Assembly (NCBI GenBank): GCA_945881915.1
Contig: CAMCVW010000004.1
Span: 1-64,000, forward strand
DNA: 64,000 bases
Direction: 5' to 3'
From: Thermoflexus hugenholtzii JAD2
GTDB taxonomy: Bacteria; Chloroflexota; Chloroflexia; Chloroflexales; Roseiflexaceae
Positions 36,800 to 45,911 of the stretch are shown here, in pieces. Each line of letters starts with the position of its first letter. Position 1 is the first letter of the stretch. A model generated the notes under the pieces. That model was given only the letters and a program-made list of their open reading frames with translations, had not been told where the DNA came from and made no database searches. Made by a program: the position numbers and the translations under genes.

Positions 36800-37891
36800 A
36801 TGACCGATGTACGTGCAGATGTCCTCAAGATGACCATCGAATTGTGCAAGTATCCTTCCACGCTGGACCATCCAGACCAACTCCAGGCCGTCATCGATTA
36901 CACCGTCGCTCAGCTCAAAGACCTCCCTCGTGGCACGATTACGCACTTCAACTCCAACAATAAACCCGCAATTGTCTACTCACTGCGTGGCAACAAACAC
37001 GCGAAACTCATCCTCAATGCACACCTCGACGTCGTCCCCGCCCGTGACACTCAATTTGCTCCATACGAAAAAGACGGACGGCTCTACTGCCGTGGTTCTC
37101 AGGACATGAAGGGTGCAGCAGCCATCCTCATTCGCCTCGCCAAAGACTTGGCACAAATGCCTGAGCCGCCGGACGTCAACTTCCAATTCGTCACCGACGA
37201 AGAGATAGGCGGGATGCACGGTACCAATTACATCCTCAACCAGGGCTATACGGCAGACTTCTTTATCACTGCAGAGCCCACCGACCTGAATATCTGCAAC
37301 ATTCACAAAGGCGCATCCCCCATCGATGTCATCATTCATGGCGTGCCGGCCCACGGTTCACGACCATGGTTGGGACGGAATCCCCTGCACACCTTGCGTG
37401 AAGGGTTGATTGCCCTCGAAAAGGCATATCCAACTCCTGACGAAGAAGCCTTTGTAACGACCTGTGTCCCAACGATTATCAATGGTGGGAATGCGGGCAA
37501 CCGTATCATGGAAGAACTCGTCATGCACCTCGACATCCGCCGTGTCCCCACCGAAACATCCGAGCAAGTGCTTGCTAAGGTTGCGGCCTGCTTCCCCGAG
37601 CACTGCACGGTTTCGTTGATGGGCGACGGGGTGGGACTCCATACCGACCAGAACCACCCTGCGGTCCAGCAGCTCGCCGGCATCGTTCGCACGGTCACTG
37701 GGTTACCGGGCTACTTCTATCGCGAGCACTTCGGCACTGATGCACGATTCTACAGCTCCAAAGGCATTCCAGCCGTCTGCTGTGGACCAATTGGCTTCGG
37801 GTTGCACTCCGATGAAGAATGGGTGGATATCAACAGCCTGACCCAGACCTACGACGTTTTCCGCGAGCTCTCGCTCACCTACGCCAAATAA
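36800..37891 (+). CDS. M20 family metallopeptidase (ArgE/DapE-like)
   Basis: A 363-residue zinc-dependent amidohydrolase. The first metal ligand region is NAHLDVVPA (His-x-Asp), the bridging Asp is in CRGSQDMKGA and the catalytic Glu pair in TDEEIGGMHG. A later Glu in TAEPTD and the C-terminal His of FGLHSDEEW complete the set. The dimerisation lid domain lies between about 175 and 285. Substrate (N-acyl amino acid, succinyl-diaminopimelate or a peptide) cannot be fixed. Next to an IolE-like gene and Gfo/Idh gene with short gaps. Confidence 0.92.
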   Translation: MTDVRADVLKMTIELCKYPSTLDHPDQLQAVIDYTVAQLKDLPRGTITHFNSNNKPAIVYSLRGNKHAKLILNAHLDVVPARDTQFAPYEKDGRLYCRGSQDMKGAAAILIRLAKDLAQMPEPPDVNFQFVTDEEIGGMHGTNYILNQGYTADFFITAEPTDLNICNIHKGASPIDVIIHGVPAHGSRPWLGRNPLHTLREGLIALEKAYPTPDEEAFVTTCVPTIINGGNAGNRIMEELVMHLDIRRVPTETSEQVLAKVAACFPEHCTVSLMGDGVGLHTDQNHPAVQQLAGIVRTVTGLPGYFYREHFGTDARFYSSKGIPAVCCGPIGFGLHSDEEWVDINSLTQTYDVFRELSLTYAK

Positions 37892-37925
37892 TCGGTATGT
37901 TGCCCATACAGAAAGTGTAACTGCG

Positions 37926-38804
37926 ATGGCTGATTGGTTGATTGGATGCGGGCAAATCACCTGGCCGCGTGATGTCGCCGAGGAAGTCGTCCTCGCCGAT
38001 ATTGCCGACGCAGGCTACGCGGGAGCGCCAATCGGGCCCAAACCCGCTACCAGTGCTGCAGACCGCAGTGCCCTGTGGGAGCGGCACCAGCTGCTTCCCG
38101 CCCCTGGGTACATCGGCGCAGATTTTTGGGATCCCAACAAGTACGCCGCCATCATCGCCCAGACGACCTCATATGCGCAGTTTGCCCGCGAGGTCGGGGT
38201 CGATGCCTGTTACGTCGCCGCCAATGTCGATAACTCCAAGCCCGTCAACGGCCGCACGCGGATGCAGGCAGCTGGGCATGTCACTCCTGCAGATGGACTG
38301 ACCGATGCAGAGTGGACGCAATTTATCGCCACCATCAGCGACGTGGCTGCCATCCTCAAAACACACGGCGTACGCGCAGCCTTCCATAATCACGTGGGGA
38401 GCTTCGTCGAAACGCGCGCCGAACTCGATCGACTCATGACCGCCGTCAGCCCCGACGTGCTCGCCCTTGGTCCCGATACGGGGCATATGGCCTGGGCTGG
38501 CGACAATCCTGTCGATATGGTCAAGACCTATGCGTCACGCATCATCACTATGCATCTCAAAGATGTCGACGCAGCCGCCGCAAGCCGCGCCCGCGCTGAC
38601 AAAACCGACTACCGCGGGGCAGAACGCTATGGGGTATGGACAGAGCTCGGGAAGGGCTGCGTCGACTTCCCATCAATCTTTGCAACGCTCACACAGGCTG
38701 GGTTTGCGGGTTGGCTCATCGTCGAAACAGACGTCACGCAATTGGCCACCCCACTCGCCAGTGCCCTGCAGAGCCGCGCATACCTCCGTTCCCTCGGCAT
38801 GTAA
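37926..38804 (+). CDS. Sugar phosphate isomerase/epimerase, IolE-like TIM barrel
   Basis: A 292-residue xylose-isomerase-like barrel. Candidate metal ligands and catalytic residues are in FHNHVGSFVET, GPDTGHMAWAG, TMHLKDVD and LIVETDVTQ. It resembles inosose dehydratase (IolE), but the N-terminal segment that carries a Glu in IolE reads GYAGAPIGPKP here, so the reaction is uncertain. It sits between the M20 peptidase and a Gfo/Idh gene (33-base gap), a common pairing in inositol and sugar-acid catabolism. Confidence 0.88.
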   Translation: MADWLIGCGQITWPRDVAEEVVLADIADAGYAGAPIGPKPATSAADRSALWERHQLLPAPGYIGADFWDPNKYAAIIAQTTSYAQFAREVGVDACYVAANVDNSKPVNGRTRMQAAGHVTPADGLTDAEWTQFIATISDVAAILKTHGVRAAFHNHVGSFVETRAELDRLMTAVSPDVLALGPDTGHMAWAGDNPVDMVKTYASRIITMHLKDVDAAAASRARADKTDYRGAERYGVWTELGKGCVDFPSIFATLTQAGFAGWLIVETDVTQLATPLASALQSRAYLRSLGM

Positions 38805-38837
38805 TCCGCCAACACATATGCATCAAAGGAGATCGCC

Positions 38838-39869
38838 ATGAGTTATCGCGTCGGAATCATTGGCTGTGGCCGACCTTGGAAGAGTGAAGGTGCCACGGGC
38901 TTCGGGATGTCACACCAGCATGCGTTCGGCTACAAAGCCAGTGGCCATGCCACCGTCGTCGCCCTCGCCGACGTCGTCAGGAGCAATGCTGAAGCGTTCG
39001 CAGCCATCCATGGCGGCGCCGATGGCATCTATACCGACTACCACGAGATGCTCGCCAAAGCCAAACTGGACATCGTCAGCATTGCCACCTGGCCCCACAT
39101 GCACGCCGATATGGTCATTGCCTGTGCAAACGCCAAGGTCAAAGCCATCCACTGCGAAAAACCGATGGCCCCAACCTACGGCGAATGCAAAGCAATGGTC
39201 GAGGCCTGTGCCGCCAACGGTGTCCAGCTCTCGTTCAATCATCAACGCCGCTTCGGCACCCCCTTCCGCGCCGCCAAAGCACTGCTCGACAGCGGTCGCA
39301 TTGGCACCCTCGAACGCATCGAAGCAACCTGCGACAACATGTACGACTGGGGCACACACTGGTTCGATATGGCCTGTTACTTCAACGATGAATGTGACGC
39401 AGAATGGGTGCTCGGCCAGATCGATCTGCGTGACCCCCAGACCGTTTTTGGGGTCGCCATCGAAAAGCACGGGGTCAGCTTCACCCGCTTCAAAAACGGC
39501 GTCACGCTGCTGCTCAGTACCGGTTACCAAGCCGGACCACGCTTCGGTCTGCGTATGATCGGCACCGATGGCATCATCGATATTGGCGTGGATAACCAGA
39601 CCCACCTCCGCGTCAAGGGCAAGGGCGATGCAGATTGGGCAATCATCCCCGACACTGAAGGGCTGCATGGCAATGACAATGTCGAACGCTGCGTCATCGA
39701 CCTCGTCGACGCCTTGCGCACGGGCCGCGAACCACAGCTCTCCGGCCGCCGGGCATTACGTGCCAGCGAGTTAATCTTTGCAACCTACGAATCCGCCCGT
39801 ACCCGCGGCCGTATCGATTTACCCCTCAAGAGCACCGATTCGGCCCTCCTCGCGATGCTCGGCAAGTAA
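38838..39869 (+). CDS. Gfo/Idh/MocA family oxidoreductase
   Basis: A 343-residue member with an unusual insertion near the Rossmann motif (GIIGCGRPWKSEGATGFGMSHQHA). The EKP motif is HCEKPMAPT. GTHWFDMACYF provides the C-terminal His/Asp. The start ATG follows AAAGGAG. It is the last gene of the M20/IolE/Gfo run and is followed by a terminator. The neighbouring isomerase suggests a keto-sugar or inosose intermediate. Confidence 0.92.
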   Translation: MSYRVGIIGCGRPWKSEGATGFGMSHQHAFGYKASGHATVVALADVVRSNAEAFAAIHGGADGIYTDYHEMLAKAKLDIVSIATWPHMHADMVIACANAKVKAIHCEKPMAPTYGECKAMVEACAANGVQLSFNHQRRFGTPFRAAKALLDSGRIGTLERIEATCDNMYDWGTHWFDMACYFNDECDAEWVLGQIDLRDPQTVFGVAIEKHGVSFTRFKNGVTLLLSTGYQAGPRFGLRMIGTDGIIDIGVDNQTHLRVKGKGDADWAIIPDTEGLHGNDNVERCVIDLVDALRTGREPQLSGRRALRASELIFATYESARTRGRIDLPLKSTDSALLAMLGK

Positions 39870-39883
39870 CACACGGAATTCAG

Positions 39884-39914
39884 ACAGCCACTCGTCAGAG
39901 TGGCTGTTTTTTTG
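39884..39914 (+). terminator. Intrinsic terminator after the Gfo/Idh operon
   Basis: A 10-bp stem ACAGCCACTC with its complement around GTCA (39884-39907), followed by seven T. Confidence 0.92.
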
Positions 39915-40081
39915 TGTCTTTTTTGCGGGAGCTCAGTATTGAATGCGAAAAAGGGTATCGCGGCAATCGACGTTGCCTGTTATTCAGGACTGCTGTCCTC
40001 AGCGTTTCAGGAGTCACGGAAACAGCACCACGCCGTTTTTTCGTACATCCCCGACTTACTGCATGTGGCTTCGTTGGTGCC

Positions 40082-41149
40082 TCAGACGGTGCCGCTGCGG
40101 GTTGTCGTGCGCAGGAGTGTGTCGATGACGTGCTCCCAGGTAATATGCGCCACACTGGCTGGGCCATGTGCGCCCAAGGATGCCGCATACGCAGCATCGC
40201 TTGCCAAACTGTCCAAAGCCTTGGCTATTGCCTGCGGTTCAGGTGCACAGATGATGCCGTTGTGCCCATTGCGCACAAATTCGAGCGTTCCCCCTGCGTC
40301 GGTACAGGTCACAACGGCTTTTTTTGCGCGCATCGCCTGTACAGTGGTAAAGCCATAGTCCTCATCGATCGGCGCATAATAGACCGCACGTGCATGAGCA
40401 TACAAATCCATCAATGTATCGGTGCTCACAAATCCGTGTAATTCCACGCGATTTTGTAGCCCCAGGCTGCGTATCAATGCTTCGAGCGCCGCCCGTTCTG
40501 GACCGGTGCTCGTCAGCACGATGCGGAACGGCACCTGCATCTGCGCCACTGCCCGAATCAGCAGATCCAATCGTTTGGCTGCATCAAGCCGTGCATCCGA
40601 TAAAATATAATCTCCGTATGTGCTGTGCCGTAATGTATCGGTGTAGGCACTCGGTGGATACAGCGCCTGTGCATCGACCGAGTTGTAGCGCTTCGCTCGT
40701 TGTGCCACATTTGCCGAAATAGCGTAGAGGCCCGTCGCCTCACCGAGTGCAGCAGTATCTGCCCGAATCAGGGCGTCGCGAATAGCCCGGTCCTCTGCGG
40801 TGTTCACAAAATCAGAGAAATTGCCGCCATACCAATCGTAGGCTTGGCGATGCTGGTGCACCAACCAGATGATTTTATTCCGATGATTGACATAATAAGA
40901 CGGAAATTTCGTCGCGATGACCAGGTCGACCGGCACGCCGTCCACTTGATTCAAATCGATGAGTCGCCACGCCAGAATACTATCGAGGAGGTGCTGATGA
41001 GGTTGCCAGCGGTAGGGCAGACTCACGATATCGACCGTATGACCGCGTGCACGCAGCGCATCGCGCAGTCCTTCGACGAGTAATTCTGCCCCGCCACGAA
41101 CGAATGGTACCTGGGCGGTACAAATGATGATCCGCAGTGATTTAGTCAT
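40082..41149 (-). CDS. Family 4 glycosyltransferase
   Basis: A 355-residue GT-B enzyme. N-terminal VPFVRGGAELLVEGLRDAL is the acceptor-side signature of GT4, and YILSDARLDAAKRLDLLIRA precedes the nucleotide-sugar-binding half. The donor motif normally E-x7-E reads EDYGFTTVQ, with Gln at the second acidic position. The start at 41149 overlaps the next gene (ending 41142); 41161 is an alternative. Last gene of a three-gene minus-strand cluster. Sugar and acceptor unknown. Confidence 0.9.
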   Translation of the reverse strand: MTKSLRIIICTAQVPFVRGGAELLVEGLRDALRARGHTVDIVSLPYRWQPHQHLLDSILAWRLIDLNQVDGVPVDLVIATKFPSYYVNHRNKIIWLVHQHRQAYDWYGGNFSDFVNTAEDRAIRDALIRADTAALGEATGLYAISANVAQRAKRYNSVDAQALYPPSAYTDTLRHSTYGDYILSDARLDAAKRLDLLIRAVAQMQVPFRIVLTSTGPERAALEALIRSLGLQNRVELHGFVSTDTLMDLYAHARAVYYAPIDEDYGFTTVQAMRAKKAVVTCTDAGGTLEFVRNGHNGIICAPEPQAIAKALDSLASDAAYAASLGAHGPASVAHITWEHVIDTLLRTTTRSGTV

Positions 41150-42335
41150 TGCAGACCGCATCTATTACCCGTCGAGCAACGTCGGGCCAACGGCAATGTT
41201 CGTTAACGTAGGCGTTCCCTGCGCGACCATATGCCGAGGCAACGTCGGGATGTTCGAGCAGGATATCGAGGGCAGCGGCAAACGACGCAAAATCTGCAAA
41301 GTCGAGCCCGCCATTTGCATCGGCCACCGCCCCTGCCGTGACGGCACAGTCACGATTGACCAACGCGGGGCGATGTTGTAACCATGCCTCCATCAAGACA
41401 AAGGCGAAGCTTTCTTGCGTGCCTGCATGGATAAAGACATCTGCAGCCGCAAATGCATTTGCTTTGTTTTGCTCCGACAAAAAACCAACATCACGGACGA
41501 ACACACGTTGATAAGAAGTGAGCTCAAGCGCGTCTCGACCGGACAGCACGAGGGTAACGAGCCTCCCGCGCCGCAAGATATACTCCTGCACATACAGGAT
41601 GAGGAGAGGAACATTTTTGGTGACATCGCGCCTACCTGCAAAAAACAGCATCGGTGTGGTGATCGCGTACTCGCGACGAAACGCTGCTCCATCACCGTTT
41701 ATCGTCAAATCAATGCCGAGGCGTGACAACACGACGCGTTCGGGGGGTAATTCGAATTGCCGCAACAAGAATTCGCGTTCAGCAGCACTATTCGCCAAGA
41801 GCTTTTGGGCATGTTGAATCTGCCAGCGTGACATCTGGTGATATGCATATGGCTCGTCATGCATGCAGGGCAACACATAACTCTGTTGTGGCACTAGCAT
41901 GACGCCCCAGACACTCATTGGTAGCGGGTAAGGCACAAAGAGATAGCGACGGTGTGCTGCTTCACTGATGAGTGCTTCAAATAGTGTGTCGGAATGAACC
42001 AAGGTCGACAACACACGCAGTTCCCGGCGTGGAGGGTGAATCTCTTTCAGTGCACGCACGATGTTTGGATGGCGCGCGATTGCAAGCGGGGCTGCACTGT
42101 CCTCGAGGGCGGGGCTTGGTGCAAAGCGGCGAATAGGGACGCTCTCGTCGATGCTCTCGCCGAGAGGGTAGTGCGCTTCACGTGGCGCAAATAAATCCCG
42201 AGCTGTAGTGCTCCAGACATCAACGGGATAGCCGAGCGCATGAATTGCCTGCGCCAAACGTCGTGCAGCGACCTCTGCACCGCCGGCAGTATCGGGACCA
42301 AACCATGTGCTGACAATCGTGAGTCTAGCGTTCAT
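41142..42335 (-). CDS. Family 4 glycosyltransferase
   Basis: A 397-residue GT-B enzyme. STWFGPDTAGGAEVAARRLA is the N-terminal signature and LFFAGRRDVTKNVPLLI the start of the donor domain. The E-x7-E motif is intact (ESFAFVLME). The start ATG at 42335 overlaps the stop of the upstream gene (42325) by 11 bases, and longer starts lack family similarity. Together with the downstream GT4 it likely builds an oligosaccharide on a lipid carrier or protein. Confidence 0.92.
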   Translation of the reverse strand: MNARLTIVSTWFGPDTAGGAEVAARRLAQAIHALGYPVDVWSTTARDLFAPREAHYPLGESIDESVPIRRFAPSPALEDSAAPLAIARHPNIVRALKEIHPPRRELRVLSTLVHSDTLFEALISEAAHRRYLFVPYPLPMSVWGVMLVPQQSYVLPCMHDEPYAYHQMSRWQIQHAQKLLANSAAEREFLLRQFELPPERVVLSRLGIDLTINGDGAAFRREYAITTPMLFFAGRRDVTKNVPLLILYVQEYILRRGRLVTLVLSGRDALELTSYQRVFVRDVGFLSEQNKANAFAAADVFIHAGTQESFAFVLMEAWLQHRPALVNRDCAVTAGAVADANGGLDFADFASFAAALDILLEHPDVASAYGRAGNAYVNEHCRWPDVARRVIDAVCND

Positions 42336-43074
42336 GGCGTGTGCGGATGTGATGCAATGGTTGGTCGACACGCAACGCGACCATGTAGGTCGCCATGTGC
42401 ACAAGGCTATGATGAATCGCCCAATTCGCACTATTCATGTGTGCGGTCACTGGGTTGATGTACCACTGCAGAAGCCGTCGCTCCATTTTGTGGATAGTAT
42501 TGGCGACGTGGTCGAGCGGGCGATCTGCCGGGAGCGGCCAGTGTGCATGGACCTTGGCAATTTGGGCACGTTGTGCTTCATCCACGCGCAGGTCGTTCTC
42601 CCACATATCGAACGGTGGTTCTGCGGCTGCGAGTGCTGATTGTATCTGTGGAGCGTTGGATTGTTCAACTGCTGCGCTGGTCCGTGGTCCCATGGGAGGC
42701 GCAACAGGCGGCGGCGGTAGCGCAGCAATTTGTTCTTCAAAGACATCAATCATCAACCGCATCGCCCGCAGTGCAGCTTCATTGAATGCGTTCTGTTGTT
42801 CGACAATCGGATTGATGTACCAGCGCAGGATGCGGCGCGTGATTTTTTGGAGGGCAGCGGTGACACGGCCAATGAGGCCTTCTCCTTGGATTGGCCAATG
42901 AGCACTGATGACGCGTGTCAGTTCGACTTCGTGGAGTGCTTCGTGGAGCACATGCAAATCTGCGCGCGTCAACGCATTGGTGCTGCCAGAGTTGTTGGTG
43001 TTGACCAGGATGCGGCGCTGGAGTTCAGCCAAAATGGCCGCCACATCGATGTCATTGTGCTGTGGCTGTTTCAT
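42325..43074 (-). CDS. Unknown protein with internally duplicated helical domain
   Basis: A 249-residue soluble protein. Two copies of a roughly 50-residue unit are visible: residues about 57-108 (SAHWPI ... RRILRWYINPIVEQQNAFN) and about 173-222 (HAHWPL ... RRLLQWYINPVTAHMNSAN). Between them is a Pro/Ala-rich linker (ALPPPPVAPP). The shared pattern is a HWP start, a helix rich in Arg/Leu and a WYINP box. Similar segments may occur beside methyltransferases in surface-polysaccharide clusters, which I recall but cannot verify. First gene of the GT4 cluster. Function unknown. Confidence 0.75.
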   Translation of the reverse strand: MKQPQHNDIDVAAILAELQRRILVNTNNSGSTNALTRADLHVLHEALHEVELTRVISAHWPIQGEGLIGRVTAALQKITRRILRWYINPIVEQQNAFNEAALRAMRLMIDVFEEQIAALPPPPVAPPMGPRTSAAVEQSNAPQIQSALAAAEPPFDMWENDLRVDEAQRAQIAKVHAHWPLPADRPLDHVANTIHKMERRLLQWYINPVTAHMNSANWAIHHSLVHMATYMVALRVDQPLHHIRTRHER

Positions 43075-43159
43075 GCGTACCTCATGGAATGCTCTTTGCT
43101 GTCAGTGATTGTAGCATACCGCTTGTTACCCGCGCGACGTGCCGGGCAGTACTGCGGTG

Positions 43160-43165
43160 TATAAT
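43160..43165 (+). promoter_or_regulatory. Probable -10 box (TATAAT) of purD
   Basis: TATAAT lies 32 bases before the purD ATG in the divergent region after 43074; the -35 position carries no clear match. Confidence 0.4.
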
Positions 43166-43196
43166 GCCGTATTGAATCACAACAGGGACACATCGC

Positions 43197-44444
43197 ATGC
43201 GCGTTCTCTTATTGGGCAGTGGTGCCCGTGAACATGCTCTTGCACGGGCAATCGCGGCATCACCGTTTTTGGACTATCTGACCATTGCTCCGGGCAATCC
43301 GGGCATGCACGAGCTCGGATCATTGGTCGCGCTGCCGACCCTGCCAGACGTGCTTGCTTGGTTAGCGGCGCATCCGACGGAGCTCGTCGTCATTGGCCCC
43401 GAGGCACCGTTGGCAGCGGGCTGGTCTGATGCAATCCGGTCCCACGGAATTGCGGTATTTGGGCCTTCACAACAAGCAGCACGACTCGAGAGTAGCAAAG
43501 CCTTTGCCAAAAGTGTCATGCACCGCGTCAATGTACCGACTGCAGGCTATCGTGCGTTCCTTCGCATCGACGACGCCGTCGCGTTCGTCCACGAAAGCGC
43601 ATTGCCCTGGGTCGTCAAAGCAGATGGATTAGCCGCGGGGAAGGGCGTCATCGTCGCCGAAACCGTCGCCGAGACCATCGATGCCATCCAGAGCCTCGGG
43701 AATATTCCTGCAGGTCAACAATTATTGCTCGAAGAACGCCTCTACGGACCTGAAGTATCGCTCATTGCCATTTGCGATGGGACCCGCTTTTCCGTACTCC
43801 CCACCGCACGTGATCACAAACGACTGGGCAATGACGACACCGGCCCAAACACGGGGGGCATGGGCACCATTGCTCCTTTACATGCGATGAATCAATACAC
43901 TGCCAAACAACTCGGCGCGTTGGTCATCCAGCCTGTGTTGGATTTTATGCGGTTGCACAATATGCCGTTTGTCGGTGCGCTCTATGCAGGGGTGATGTTG
44001 ACTGAGGATGGTCCGAAAGTCATTGAGTACAACGCACGTTTCGGTGACCCCGAGACGCAGGTCATCCTCCCGCTGTGTACCGGCGACATGCTCAAAGCGC
44101 TCGCCGATGCATCCCACGGAAAACTCGATCCGGATGAGCTTGGCTGGCAGAACCGGGCGGCAGCCTGTGTGGTGATTGCGAGCCATGGCTATCCAGAGAC
44201 TCCACGTCGCGGCGACGAAATCTTTATCGACACTGCACGCATTCCCGCAAATGGGATGATTTTGCATGCAGGCACGAAAGTCTCGGAAGGACGCCTCCTC
44301 AGTAATGGCGGTCGCGTTCTGAGCGCGGTAGGGATCGGCGATACCCACGCAGAGGCGCTCAAAATCGCGTATGCAGTCGTCGATTGCATCACGTTGGCAG
44401 GAATGCAATACCGCCTCGATATCGGTCAGTCGGAGCTGCCATGA
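43197..44444 (+). CDS. purD: Phosphoribosylamine-glycine ligase
   Basis: Ligates phosphoribosylamine and glycine with ATP in purine synthesis. The 415-residue ATP-grasp enzyme shows VLLLGSGAREHALARA at the N-terminus, PGNPGM, APLAAGWSD, PWVVKADGLAAGKGVIVA in the ATP-grasp core, and GVLYAGVML-like GALYAGVMLTEDGPKVIEYNARFGDPETQ (in parts: GALYAGVML, EYNARFGDPETQ). It overlaps purN by four bases (ATGA). Confidence 0.96.
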   Translation: MRVLLLGSGAREHALARAIAASPFLDYLTIAPGNPGMHELGSLVALPTLPDVLAWLAAHPTELVVIGPEAPLAAGWSDAIRSHGIAVFGPSQQAARLESSKAFAKSVMHRVNVPTAGYRAFLRIDDAVAFVHESALPWVVKADGLAAGKGVIVAETVAETIDAIQSLGNIPAGQQLLLEERLYGPEVSLIAICDGTRFSVLPTARDHKRLGNDDTGPNTGGMGTIAPLHAMNQYTAKQLGALVIQPVLDFMRLHNMPFVGALYAGVMLTEDGPKVIEYNARFGDPETQVILPLCTGDMLKALADASHGKLDPDELGWQNRAAACVVIASHGYPETPRRGDEIFIDTARIPANGMILHAGTKVSEGRLLSNGGRVLSAVGIGDTHAEALKIAYAVVDCITLAGMQYRLDIGQSELP

Positions 44445-45067
44445 CGGTCCCGGCAGTGGTTGTCGCTGCTTCTGGCGGTGGCTCAAACCTCCAAGCAATC
44501 ATTGATGCAATCGCGGCGGGTTCGCTCAACCTGCGCATCGCTCTCGTCATCAGTGATCAACCATCGTGTGGAGCTGTCCAGCGTGCCATAATCCACGCCA
44601 TCCCCGTCTGCGCAATCCCGTATCCGCGGCGAGCGACCGCAGCGCAACGGATTGCATGGGAGGAACAGGCGATGTCTGTCGTGCACTGTTTTGCACCGGA
44701 CCTCATCCTCCTGTCTGGATTTATGCGCATACTCAGCAGCGAAACACTCAGCCAGACCTCGGTGCCGATGCTCAATCAGCATCCCGCGCTCCTTCCTGAT
44801 GATGGCGGTGACGACGTCGTCCTGCCGGATGGGCGCGTCATTCCCGCACTCCGTGGTGCGCACGTGGTACGCGATGCACTCACCCGAGGACTGACCGTGA
44901 CGGGCTGTACCATCCACCGTGTCGTTCCTCAAGTAGATCGTGGTCCTGTCATTGCGCGTGCGACGGTCGAAATAGATCCGGCTGACACAGAAGCGACCCT
45001 GCATGCCCGCATTCGACTGGTAGAGCAGCGACTTCTGCTCGATACCCTGCACCAACGGGTCTGGTAA
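44441..45067 (+). CDS. purN: Phosphoribosylglycinamide formyltransferase
   Basis: Formylates GAR using 10-formyl-THF. The 208-residue protein has ASGGGSNLQAIIDA at the N-terminus, the active-site Asn and His in LNQHPALLP, and the catalytic Asp in VDRGPVI. Between HPALLP and GAHVVRDAL there is an insertion of about 20 residues rich in Asp/Gly/Val (DDGGDDVVLPDGRVIPALR) that classical PurN lacks. Translationally coupled to purD and followed by a long terminator. Confidence 0.93.
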   Translation: MTVPAVVVAASGGGSNLQAIIDAIAAGSLNLRIALVISDQPSCGAVQRAIIHAIPVCAIPYPRRATAAQRIAWEEQAMSVVHCFAPDLILLSGFMRILSSETLSQTSVPMLNQHPALLPDDGGDDVVLPDGRVIPALRGAHVVRDALTRGLTVTGCTIHRVVPQVDRGPVIARATVEIDPADTEATLHARIRLVEQRLLLDTLHQRVW

Positions 45068-45070
45068 AAA

Positions 45071-45115
45071 ACAGAAACACCTCCGGAGAGCACAGCTCTC
45101 CGGAGGTGTTTCTGT
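45071..45115. terminator. Bidirectional 21-bp hairpin terminator
   Basis: A perfect 21-bp inverted repeat around ACA (45071-45091 and 45095-45115) between the convergent purN and Bax1-like genes. Its A/T-rich ends provide T-tracts on either strand. Confidence 0.9.
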
Positions 45116-45119
45116 TGGA

Positions 45120-45797
45120 TTAATCGCGTCGTCCCGTTCCCAAGAAGCGCAACAGGTAGATGAACAAATTGATGAAGTCCAAGTAGAGTTTAAGTGCGCC
45201 GATAATGGCAAAACGGTGCGTGTCTTCTTCGGACGAGACATTGTTCGCCATGCGGGTCAATGCTTGCACATCGTAGGCGGTCATTCCGACGAAAATCAAC
45301 ACACCAACCGCACTGATGACCAGTGAGAAGAGGCTGTTGCCGAGGAACATGTTCACCACTGATGCAATCACCAACCCAATCAGTGCCATGAACAACATGG
45401 AACCCATGCCTGTCAAATCGCGTTTCGTGGTTGCGCCATACAGAGCCATGCTCGCGAACGTGCCGGCAGTGACAAAGAATGTCGTGCCGATCGAGCCCAG
45501 ACTATAGGCGTAGAATATCGGCGTCAATGTAACGCCCGTGAGTGCAGAATAGACAAGAAAGAGAATGGTAGCCGTCGTGGGGGCCATTTTGTTGATACGC
45601 GCGCTGAGATAAAACACCACGCCGATTTGCACGACAAACAACACAATCATCAGGGAGCCAAGTGATTCAACGAGACCGCTGTTAAACAACGTGGTCGCTA
45701 CTGCACCGGTGACCATCAGACCAGCCGTCATCCACAGGTATACCTGCTGCATGGCTTTCTGGAGGACAATAACAGGGTTGATAACGTTCGATTGCAT
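45120..45797 (-). CDS. Bax inhibitor-1/YccA family membrane protein
   Basis: A 225-residue protein with seven predicted transmembrane helices. The family core is visible in the last third: VLIFVGMTAYDVQAL and LYLDFINLFIYLLRFLG. The start ATG at 45797 follows GGAG by seven bases. Bacterial members act as membrane proteins linked to proton/calcium leak and FtsH; the role here is inferred only from family. It ends three bases beyond the shared terminator. Confidence 0.94.
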   Translation of the reverse strand: MQSNVINPVIVLQKAMQQVYLWMTAGLMVTGAVATTLFNSGLVESLGSLMIVLFVVQIGVVFYLSARINKMAPTTATILFLVYSALTGVTLTPIFYAYSLGSIGTTFFVTAGTFASMALYGATTKRDLTGMGSMLFMALIGLVIASVVNMFLGNSLFSLVISAVGVLIFVGMTAYDVQALTRMANNVSSEEDTHRFAIIGALKLYLDFINLFIYLLRFLGTGRRD

Positions 45798-45874
45798 TGA
45801 TTTCTCCGTATAATGGACTACATTCAATTATCACATACTCTACGCACATCTGTGAAGATGGGTTGCATGAACTG

Positions 45875-45903
45875 TTGATGAGGACCCTGAATCAGGGTAT
45901 GAT
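45875..45903 (+). promoter_or_regulatory. Promoter of the maf operon with dyad in the spacer
   Basis: TTGATG (45875-45880), 17-base spacer, TATGAT (45898-45903). The spacer contains the perfect dyad ACCCTGA-A-TCAGGGT (45884-45898), overlapping the first base of the -10. A start near 45910 would place the ATG at 45912 almost at the mRNA 5' end. Confidence 0.65.
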
Positions 45904-45911
45904 AAACGTAT

